Assembly: GCA_002840555.1 (NCBI GenBank)
Contig: PHBJ01000002.1
Span: 186,001 to 250,000 of the forward strand
Source: Deltaproteobacteria bacterium HGW-Deltaproteobacteria-13
Lineage (GTDB): Bacteria > Desulfobacterota > Syntrophia > Syntrophales > Smithellaceae
Reading direction: 5' to 3'
Length of the DNA: 64,000 bases
The first letter of the stretch is position 1, and each line of letters begins with the position of its first letter. The notes under the pieces are model-generated. The model saw nothing but the letters and a program-made list of their open reading frames with translations. It was not told the DNA's origin and searched no databases. Shown here piece after piece: positions 17,382 to 24,652 of the stretch. The position numbers and the translations under genes are program-made.

Positions 17382-19088
17382 ATGATTAAGCGGTACGTTT
17401 TTGTATTATTGTTAGTTATTTTTTCTGCCACCTTGATTTGCTTACCGGCAACAGCGAAAGAAGATACTGCTCAAATAAAATTAAAAAAAACAGCTGTACA
17501 TTCAAAAAAATTATATACTTACACTGTTAAAACAGGAGATGATCTTTCAACGATCATCAAAACCCTTCCCGGTGTTACCGAAGAAAATATATCCCGTCAT
17601 TATGAGCTTATTAAGGAACTCAACCCCGATATATCAGATCTCGATAATCTTGAAGCGGGACAAAAGCTGATTCTGCCCGGGAAACCGCTCACAGAAACAC
17701 AGGAAAATGAAGCAGGATACCAAACCGCCGTTAATCCTAAAATTTCTCACACCGGATTAAAATATTACAAAATAAAAAGTGGAGATACTTTATCTAAAAT
17801 CATTCACCGCCAGCTAAAAACCGAAACGAATATCGGCAAAATGCTGAGAACCATCAAGTCAATGAATCCCAGTATTAAAAATGTGAACAAAATTTACGCC
17901 GGCTCAGTTATAAAGCTGCCGGGGAAAACTATCTTTGTTAAAACTCCGGAAGAAATCAAACCGGTGGCGAGGGAAACAGCCAGACTATCAGAAAAATTCA
18001 GTCAACCGGACAAGATCATCGAAATTAAAGAAAAGAAATTTATGCCGCCGGAAGCCCGCATGGCCGTTCTGAAACAGGTCATTAACCAGATGAACGGAAC
18101 AATTACCACAACCGGCAATTACTATCTGCCCATACCCAAAGCAGGTCAGGTCACCATTGATTGTTCTAAAATTCCGCTGATTGAATTCGACGATAACACG
18201 ATCGTGTTTCTCGATTTGGAGAATCGCGCCCAGCATAATTTAAAAAAGATGATCGGCGACAATTGGACGAACTACTCTTTGGTCAAAATAGACAAGAACG
18301 ATGACGTCATTACGATCTTAAGAAAGATTATCAATACAACAAATAATTACCGTATGATAAAAAGCGATAAACCGTTGATTTTAGGCGCAATGCCGCCGGT
18401 AGAAGTCATCGTCGACTGGGTCATTGTAAAATCTCTTCCGCAGCAGCCGCCCCAGACAATCCAGGGACTGCGTTCCATTTATGAAAACAATCTGCTTTTG
18501 CCCAGGTCCGTCAAGAACTATTATCAAAAGAACGGATTAATTATTACTGAAATTTCCGATGAGACGGGTATTGTCGGCAAACCGGAAGAAGTCTATGCCC
18601 TGCCTCCGGCGCCGGTTTTCCCGACAACATCAGCTAAAGATTTTTCTTACGCGCTGGTTTCATATTTAGGATTGAGTGCTGAAAAAGACGTTGATATTCA
18701 AATATTCGACACAGTGAAAGACGGCTTTAATTTGTCATTGAAGGCCGATGTTCTGGTTAAGAAAGAAAACAAAAAATATATTATCTATTCACAGAACATT
18801 TCTCAACAATTTACCAACGCGCTGAGACAGGCCGGCAATGAGACCATTTTCGTCAGCGATAGCGATTCTCCCAGGAATATGATGGAAAATATTTTGCGCA
18901 ATCTTAATATTCCTTTCACTTCCGGTAATTTTATATTTTCCGGGCTGGATAAAAGTCAGGCGCCTTATACGCTGAAATTCAGCGGAACTAAAATTAATCA
19001 GAATTTGTTCGTTGTTAATTTTGATATGGATCAGGGACTGCGCGGTTTACTGCAAGAGGTATGGTCGGTGAACATTGCCCAATATTGA
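17382..19088 (+). CDS. Secreted LysM-domain protein with unknown C-terminal domain
   Basis: A 568-aa exported protein. A signal peptide (IKRYVFVLLLVIFSATLICL ... ATA) is followed by two LysM peptidoglycan-binding repeats: YTYTVKTGDDLSTIIKTLPG ... LEAGQKLILPG, and YYKIKSGDTLSKIIHRQLK ... IYAGSVIKLPG. The remaining ~380 residues are not recognised; they alternate beta-rich blocks such as LIEFDDNTIVFLDLENR and VDIQIFDTVKDGFNLSLKAD. No catalytic motif is evident. The ATG at 17382 (behind AAGGGGAAGG) is chosen over an upstream ATG because it begins the signal peptide. Likely periplasmic or wall-associated. Confidence 0.82.
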   Translation: MIKRYVFVLLLVIFSATLICLPATAKEDTAQIKLKKTAVHSKKLYTYTVKTGDDLSTIIKTLPGVTEENISRHYELIKELNPDISDLDNLEAGQKLILPGKPLTETQENEAGYQTAVNPKISHTGLKYYKIKSGDTLSKIIHRQLKTETNIGKMLRTIKSMNPSIKNVNKIYAGSVIKLPGKTIFVKTPEEIKPVARETARLSEKFSQPDKIIEIKEKKFMPPEARMAVLKQVINQMNGTITTTGNYYLPIPKAGQVTIDCSKIPLIEFDDNTIVFLDLENRAQHNLKKMIGDNWTNYSLVKIDKNDDVITILRKIINTTNNYRMIKSDKPLILGAMPPVEVIVDWVIVKSLPQQPPQTIQGLRSIYENNLLLPRSVKNYYQKNGLIITEISDETGIVGKPEEVYALPPAPVFPTTSAKDFSYALVSYLGLSAEKDVDIQIFDTVKDGFNLSLKADVLVKKENKKYIIYSQNISQQFTNALRQAGNETIFVSDSDSPRNMMENILRNLNIPFTSGNFIFSGLDKSQAPYTLKFSGTKINQNLFVVNFDMDQGLRGLLQEVWSVNIAQY

Positions 19089-19215
19089 TGATTTTATCGA
19101 TTTACCGCAAATACGCAAAGAAAAGCTGCGGCGTTTTCCAAAAAGATTATCCTCAGATTGCGTCTCTTCTTTCATCTCTGCCGGTATGAATAAATAATTA
19201 TTTAATGGATATTCT

Positions 19216-20187
19216 ATGGTAAAGGCTATTGCCCTCTTTTCCGGGGGATTAGACAGCATATTGGCGGCGGAATTTGTTCGCAGGCTAAACATTGACCTTC
19301 TCTGCGTGACATTTACCACACCTTTTTTTAACGCTCAAAAAGCGCAAGCCGCCGCCGGGCAAATAAAATTACCCCTGCTCGTTGAAGATATTACCGGCGA
19401 GCATCTGAAGATGCTCAAATCCCCCCGCTACGGCTATGGTAAAAATATGAATCCCTGTATTGACTGCCACACGTTGATGCTGCAAATCGCCGGCAGAAAG
19501 ATGGAGGAAACCGGAAGCGATTTCATTATTACCGGAGAAGTCCTTGGCCAACGGCCGATGTCGCAAAACAAACAATCTCTTTACGTTGTCGCTAAAAATT
19601 CCGGATATCAAGACTATATTCTACGACCCTTGAGCGCTCAATTGCTTAATCCGATAAAAGCGGAAAGAGAAGGTTTAATTGATCGCTCCCTATTGCTTTC
19701 CATTCAGGGACGCGGACGCAAACAGCAAATAAAGATGGCTGCCGATTTCGGCATTGTTAATTACGCTCCGCCGGCGGGAGGATGCCTGCTTACCGATCCG
19801 ATATTTACACGCCGCCTGCGTGATTTATTCTCATATCAGGGCGACCGGAATTTTCGCGACTTTGATCTGCTTAAATACGGAAGACATTTCCGGATCAGCG
19901 ACCACTGCAAAATCATTGTCGGCAGAAACAACGCGGATAACGAAGCCATCAAGAAGCTGACGGTATCTGATGATTTAATTTTGAATATGGCCAATTTTCC
20001 CGGCCCGCTGGTTGTCGTGCCTTACGGCGATGAAAAGGATCAACAAATGGCCGCCTCATTGTGCGTTCGCTACAGTGACGCGCCCAATGACCTGGAAGCC
20101 GACGTGGTCTGCCAGCGCAATCATTCGTCGAAATTAATCAAGTCGATAGCGGCGAAAAAAGAAGACTGTGAAAGATGGATTCTTTAA
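19216..20187 (+). CDS. PP-loop tRNA thiolation-type ATPase (ThiI/MnmA-like)
   Basis: A 323-aa protein with an N-type ATP-pyrophosphatase P-loop, ALFSGGLDSILA, at residue 6. CIDCH and AGGCLLTDP carry the Cys residues expected to handle sulfur or an iron-sulfur cluster in tRNA 2- or 4-thiouridine synthases. This stand-alone form, lacking the THUMP domain of ThiI and the C-terminal barrel of MnmA, is often annotated as a thiouridylase-like protein in deltaproteobacteria. The substrate tRNA is unknown. It converges with the DUF4301 gene, leaving only 15 bases between the stop codons. Confidence 0.8.
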   Translation: MVKAIALFSGGLDSILAAEFVRRLNIDLLCVTFTTPFFNAQKAQAAAGQIKLPLLVEDITGEHLKMLKSPRYGYGKNMNPCIDCHTLMLQIAGRKMEETGSDFIITGEVLGQRPMSQNKQSLYVVAKNSGYQDYILRPLSAQLLNPIKAEREGLIDRSLLLSIQGRGRKQQIKMAADFGIVNYAPPAGGCLLTDPIFTRRLRDLFSYQGDRNFRDFDLLKYGRHFRISDHCKIIVGRNNADNEAIKKLTVSDDLILNMANFPGPLVVVPYGDEKDQQMAASLCVRYSDAPNDLEADVVCQRNHSSKLIKSIAAKKEDCERWIL

Positions 20188-20202
20188 TCTGAAATTAAAG
20201 TG

Positions 20203-21738
20203 TCACGGAATTAAATGTTCAGGACGTAAAAGATCGTTCACGGTTTTTACCGGATTGAAAACAATGATCGGAAGCTTCACCAATACGGTATTCCAGTAAG
20301 CCATGCCGCCGTTCCAGAGACCCGGGACTTCCAGAGCTTTTATCCGGCGGCCTTTTTCATTTTTCCTGCTGATTAAATAGGCATCCTTGTCCACATAATC
20401 AGACAAATCAAATTTTTCCCCTTTATAATTTTTTATTCCGCAAACCATATCCACCGGATTAAAATATTCCGACCGGGACCAGACCGCCACTTGATCCGGC
20501 TTGCTTTTATCTACATGGCCTCCTTCAACGATTTGAAGAGTTTGCGTGCCGTCATTTTCGTTCACCCAGAAAGGCCCGCCGCCCGGTTCTTTTTTATTTC
20601 TAACCACTCCGCAAATCCGCAGAGGACGGTTTAAAAGACAAAACAGAATTTTAATTTTTTCTTTCTGTGATTGCCGCCCGAAGGACCGCGAAAAAACAAT
20701 ATTGAGCTTATCCTGGCAGAAAGCCATAATTTTCTCAATTTGGGAAACGCTTATTTTTTCGCTCTCCAACTGGTGAAGACTCGCAAAGATCTCTTTCTGT
20801 AAATGAATGGCCAGGCCGCCCAGCATTTTTTTATAAGGAATAATTTTTTTCAAAAGATGTTCCGGAGCGATGTTGTCAATGTTTTTTATGAAGATAAAAT
20901 CAGCATCAAGATTTTGTAAATTCGCCAGTAAAGAGCCATGACCGCCCGGTCGAAAAACAAGCCTGCCTCCCGCATCCCGCAGCGGCAGGTTGCTTTCATC
21001 AACAGCCAGAATATTTGTTGACGGGGACTGAACCGATAAAGAGATTTTATATTTTATCCGGAAAAGACTTTCGTATCGGGATTGTGCAGCTTTCAATTTT
21101 TCGGTGACTTCTTTTTTGTTTTCCTGAGCAATGGTGAAATGCAGATAACAAACATCATCCGCGCCTCGAATATATTGGGCGGCTTCAATCAAATGCTCCT
21201 CGAGAGCGGTACGTGCTTCCTCCGCGTCATAAAGATGAAAAGGAATTAACGCCTTGGGCAGCCAGCCGAAATTCAATCCTTTGGCCGTTAAAACATAATC
21301 CATTAAGTTCTCGATATTGTTTTGCTCAATGAATTCGGAAGCACTTTTGTTCTGTTTGATCAGAGCGTAAAAAGGATAATTTTTAAAATTGCGTAAAAAT
21401 GACTGATTGAGCGCCGGCGAATCAAATCCACCCGACTCCAGAGCTAAAAACCATTCGGCAAACATGCGGCTGGCGGCGCCGGAAGCCGGAACAAATTTTA
21501 TTAATTGATATTTCCGGGACTCTTTTTCATAAAAAGATATCCATCTTTTTTTTTGCGCGGACGTACAGGAAAAAATGCCGTCGCTGACCGTGCAGGGTCT
21601 TTTTAATTCCAAATAATTTGAACCATGCCGGTACATGGCCAGTTGTTTTTCCACGGCGTTTAAATCCAACCCTAAACGCTCTATTTGTTGAATATCTTTT
21701 TCGGAAAACAATAATTTATTTTTAATCACTTTCTTCAT
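20203..21738 (-). CDS. DUF4301 family protein
   Basis: A 511-aa cytoplasmic protein of the DUF4301 family. The family hallmark is KFVPASGAASRMF at about residue 80, a nucleotide-binding-looking loop reminiscent of sugar-nucleotide pyrophosphorylases, followed by FRPGGHGSLLANL and CGVVRNKKEPGGGPFWV. Its biochemical role is unknown to me; a nucleotidyltransferase-like activity is only an inference from the Gly-rich loops. The start is the ATG at 21738. It has its own promoter region shared divergently with the lytic transglycosylase gene. Confidence 0.8.
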   Translation of the reverse strand: MKKVIKNKLLFSEKDIQQIERLGLDLNAVEKQLAMYRHGSNYLELKRPCTVSDGIFSCTSAQKKRWISFYEKESRKYQLIKFVPASGAASRMFAEWFLALESGGFDSPALNQSFLRNFKNYPFYALIKQNKSASEFIEQNNIENLMDYVLTAKGLNFGWLPKALIPFHLYDAEEARTALEEHLIEAAQYIRGADDVCYLHFTIAQENKKEVTEKLKAAQSRYESLFRIKYKISLSVQSPSTNILAVDESNLPLRDAGGRLVFRPGGHGSLLANLQNLDADFIFIKNIDNIAPEHLLKKIIPYKKMLGGLAIHLQKEIFASLHQLESEKISVSQIEKIMAFCQDKLNIVFSRSFGRQSQKEKIKILFCLLNRPLRICGVVRNKKEPGGGPFWVNENDGTQTLQIVEGGHVDKSKPDQVAVWSRSEYFNPVDMVCGIKNYKGEKFDLSDYVDKDAYLISRKNEKGRRIKALEVPGLWNGGMAYWNTVLVKLPIIVFNPVKTVNDLLRPEHLIP

Positions 21739-21834
21739 GTTATTTCAAATAACATCAACAGAATACATTGGCAAGAGGAAACAATACCGGCCATTTATTG
21801 CGTTGGTAATCATTAAATTATATTTTGTAAAAAT

Positions 21835-21863
21835 TTGACAAAGCCACCCTTCCCTAGTAAACT
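21835..21863 (+). promoter_or_regulatory. Strong sigma-70-type promoter of the lytic transglycosylase gene
   Basis: A perfect -35 TTGACA (21835-21840), a 17-base spacer and TAAACT (21858-21863). Transcription would begin near 21870, leaving an untranslated leader of about 120 bases with the hairpin at 21911-21958. Confidence 0.65.
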
Positions 21864-21910
21864 TTGTTAAAAGCTTTGGTGAGGCCTCAAATCTCATCCT
21901 GGCTGTTTAT

Positions 21911-21958
21911 CTTTTACCCCGCCCCCAGGGAATGGTTTTCTTTCCGGCGGAGTAAAAG
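21911..21958 (+). promoter_or_regulatory. Long hairpin in the leader of the lytic transglycosylase mRNA
   Basis: CTTTTACCCCGCC (21911-21923) pairs with GGCGGAGTAAAAG (21946-21958): 13 positions with one C-A mismatch, and a 22-base loop. It ends 31 bases before the TTG start. It does not match a riboswitch class I know. Confidence 0.6.
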
Positions 21959-21989
21959 GGATATCAATGATTACCGCGGGGGAAGCGAC

Positions 21990-23162
21990 TTGAACCGTTT
22001 ATATTCATTATTAAAAATTTTTTTGATTATCGCGATCATAACCGCCGGCGCAGTCAACGGCGAAGCGCAAATAGGATGGCGTCAATCAGTCGGGCAATCG
22101 CTTATCCAGGCGCTTAAAATCAGTGAGCCTCTGGCTTTTTGCAATGAACCGGTGCCTCTCAAGGAAGCGGATGTAAAGGAAAGACTGGAAAGGGAAATGC
22201 TGGTATGTCTGGATAACAGCGACGATGTTATTTTATGGCTGAAACGCTCTAACCGTTATTTCCCTTATATCGAACAATATTTAAAAGATCACTCCCTGCC
22301 TGATGATTTAAAATATATCGTCATAGCCGAAAGCTCTTTGAAGCCCCTGGCGGCATCGCACAAAGGTGCGGTGGGGTTCTGGCAATTCATTGAAACCACC
22401 GGCAACAGATACGGCATGAAAATCAATAACGACATTGACGAACGCCGCAATTTTTTTACTTCCACACAGGCCGCAATGGCTTACTTAAAAGACCTCCATG
22501 AGCTTTTCGGCTCCTGGACTCTGGCGGCGGCCGCATATAACATGGGGGAAGACGGCCTGAAAACGGAAATGTTAATGCAGAAAGTGAATAATTATTATCA
22601 GCTTTATTTAAATGAAGAAACGCAACGATATGTTTTTAGAATTTTAGCGGTCAAAATCATTCTTTCCAATCCGGAAAAATACGGATTTCACCTGACCGAA
22701 GACGACCTTTACAAGCCGGTGCAATTTGATCGCATAGAAATAACCGTCAGTCAGCCGGTGCCCCTGTATATCATTGCTCAGGCGGCAAATACTTATTTCA
22801 AGGTCATTAAAGATCTTAATCCTCACATAAAAAATTATTCTTTATCTGCCGGGAAACACGACCTTTTGATTCCCAGGGGTGCGGCTTCCGGATTTTCCGA
22901 AAGGTATGGAAATCTGCTTAAGCAATGGCTTGAGGAAAAAGGAAAATCTATTTATACGGTGGAGAAAGGAGATAATTTATCCGCCATTGCCAGCCGCTTT
23001 CATGTTTCGATGAAAGCGATAATGAAATGGAATGGCATCACCAATGCCAAAAACATTTCCCCCGGAGACAAACTCTTTATATTCTCCGACACAAACACAT
23101 TCAAACCGAAGAAAAATGAGACAAAAACAATTCCGGATGATTCTGTTATGCCCCCCCCTTAG
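21990..23162 (+). CDS. MltD-like membrane-bound lytic transglycosylase with LysM
   Basis: Cleaves peptidoglycan glycan strands, forming 1,6-anhydromuramic ends. After a signal segment (LLKIFLIIAIITAGAVNG) the SLT domain shows the catalytic Glu in VIAESSLKPLAAS, then GAVGFWQFIETTGNRYG and AAAAYNMGEDGL. A LysM domain, YTVEKGDNLSAIASRFHVSM ... ISPGDKLFIF, is at the C-terminus. The frame is open from 21864, but the promoter's -10 lies there, so translation must start later; the TTG at 21990 behind GGGGGAAG gives MNRLYSLLKIF and a proper signal peptide, 391 codons including the stop. Envelope growth or remodelling is the likely role. Confidence 0.88.
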   Translation: MNRLYSLLKIFLIIAIITAGAVNGEAQIGWRQSVGQSLIQALKISEPLAFCNEPVPLKEADVKERLEREMLVCLDNSDDVILWLKRSNRYFPYIEQYLKDHSLPDDLKYIVIAESSLKPLAASHKGAVGFWQFIETTGNRYGMKINNDIDERRNFFTSTQAAMAYLKDLHELFGSWTLAAAAYNMGEDGLKTEMLMQKVNNYYQLYLNEETQRYVFRILAVKIILSNPEKYGFHLTEDDLYKPVQFDRIEITVSQPVPLYIIAQAANTYFKVIKDLNPHIKNYSLSAGKHDLLIPRGAASGFSERYGNLLKQWLEEKGKSIYTVEKGDNLSAIASRFHVSMKAIMKWNGITNAKNISPGDKLFIFSDTNTFKPKKNETKTIPDDSVMPPP

Positions 23163-23212
23163 CAAAAAGGGTCGTTTTAATTTCGTACCGGTAAAAGATG
23201 ACTCTTAATTCC

Positions 23213-23241
23213 TTGACAAATGCATTTTTCTGATTTAATCG
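23213..23241 (+). promoter_or_regulatory. Candidate promoter for nadA-ridA
   Basis: TTGACA (23213-23218), 17 bases, TAATCG (23236-23241). It lies about 60 bases before the nadA start codon. Confidence 0.45.
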
Positions 23242-23299
23242 CTTATGCACAGATACCGGAAAAGCCGTCTTATTAAAATGTTTTCAAGATTGCGAAATT

Positions 23300-24205
23300 A
23301 TGAAAATTGCTGATAAAATCAATCAATTAAAAAAAGAAAAAAATGCCGTCATTCTGGCGCATAATTATCAACTTCCTGAAATTCAGGACATCGCTGATTT
23401 TGTTGGTGATTCGCTGGGCTTAAGCATCGAGGCGGCGCGAACAAACGCCTCGGTAATCGTTTTCTGCGGCGTCCATTTCATGGCGGAAACGGCGAAAATA
23501 TTATCTCCGCAAAAAATGGTATTACTTCCGGATAAAGATGCCGGTTGTCCGATGGCCGACATGATCAATCCCGAAGCGTTAAAATCTCTTCAGGCAAAAC
23601 ATCCTGATGCGGTAACCATGTGCTATGTGAACTCTTCGGCCGCGGTAAAAGCGCTGTGCGATTATTGCTGCACGTCCGCCAACGCCCTGATGATGGCTGA
23701 AAAAATTCTTCTTCAGCACAAGGAAATTATTTTTGTCCCCGACAAATACCTGGCCCGGTACGTTTCGGCGCAGGTGGGGCATGATTTTATCACTTGGGAA
23801 GGATACTGCCCAATCCATGCAGAAATCTTGCCGGAAAATATTACGCATGCAAAGAGTCTGCATCCTGAGGCTAAAGTTATTGTCCATCCTGAATGCAAAC
23901 CGGTCATAACGGACCTTGCCGACATTGTCACTTCCACCGAAGGAATGAGCAAATATATACGGGAATCCGGAGGAAAAGAATTCATTATCGGCACGGAAAC
24001 CGGTATCATTCACAGATTAAAAAAAGAAAATCCGGATAAACTTTTTTATCCGGCAACTGACGCAGCGTCTTGTCGCGACATGAAAAGAATCAATCTGGAA
24101 AAAGTTCTCCATTCTCTTACGAATTTATCCTACGAAATCACATTGCCTCCGGATATTATGGATAAAGCCCGGCTTTCCATAGAACGAATGCTGCAAACAG
24201 TCTAA
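23300..24205 (+). CDS. nadA: Quinolinate synthase NadA
   Basis: Condenses iminoaspartate with dihydroxyacetone phosphate to quinolinate for NAD synthesis; carries a [4Fe-4S] cluster. A 301-aa protein of the short NadA class with the family signatures ILAHNYQLPEIQDIADFVGDS, FCGVHFMAETAKILSP, DKDAGCPMADM, HPEC and TGIIHRLKKENPDK. Conserved cluster cysteines are present in the GCPM, HPECKP and ASCRDM regions. There is no strong ribosome site before the ATG at 23300. nadB and nadC are not in the window. ridA follows by 48 bases, probably in the same transcript. Confidence 0.96.
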   Translation: MKIADKINQLKKEKNAVILAHNYQLPEIQDIADFVGDSLGLSIEAARTNASVIVFCGVHFMAETAKILSPQKMVLLPDKDAGCPMADMINPEALKSLQAKHPDAVTMCYVNSSAAVKALCDYCCTSANALMMAEKILLQHKEIIFVPDKYLARYVSAQVGHDFITWEGYCPIHAEILPENITHAKSLHPEAKVIVHPECKPVITDLADIVTSTEGMSKYIRESGGKEFIIGTETGIIHRLKKENPDKLFYPATDAASCRDMKRINLEKVLHSLTNLSYEITLPPDIMDKARLSIERMLQTV

Positions 24206-24253
24206 ATTTATACAGAATCATTTATACCAGGACAATCATTACAGGAGATATAA

Positions 24254-24631
24254 ATGAAGAAAAACATTATCGCCTCAACCAAATTTCCGGTTTCCGGGCC
24301 CTATTCCGCCGCCGTGGAAGCCAATGACTTTATTTTCATTTCCGGTCAACTGCCGGTTGATCCGGCTACCGGTGAAATGATCAACGATATTGAAAAAGCG
24401 ACCCGGCAGGTTCTCACAAACATAAAAATGATACTGAACAAAACCGATTTGGACATGTCTAATATTGTCAAAACAACCGTCTTTTTAAAAAACATCACCG
24501 ATTTCCCTGCTGTTAATGAAATATATGCCAGGTTTTTTCCTGAAGAACCGCCGGCACGTTCGACCATTGAGGCCAGTGTATTACCCAAAGGGGCGCTCAT
24601 TGAAATCGAAGCTATTGCAATCAGAAAATAA
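24254..24631 (+). CDS. ridA: RidA family enamine/imine deaminase
   Basis: A 125-aa trimeric protein that hydrolyses reactive 2-aminoacrylate and other imines released by PLP enzymes. Family signatures: GPYSAAVEANDFIFISGQLP near residue 15, and the C-terminal ARSTIEASVLPKGALIEIEAIAI with the conserved Arg that binds the carboxylate. An AGGAGAT site lies before the ATG. Its place behind nadA is reasonable, since NadA consumes an unstable iminoaspartate that RidA-type enzymes could otherwise hydrolyse; this functional link is inference. Confidence 0.95.
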   Translation: MKKNIIASTKFPVSGPYSAAVEANDFIFISGQLPVDPATGEMINDIEKATRQVLTNIKMILNKTDLDMSNIVKTTVFLKNITDFPAVNEIYARFFPEEPPARSTIEASVLPKGALIEIEAIAIRK

Positions 24632-24652
24632 ATATTTATAGGCAAAGGTTGA

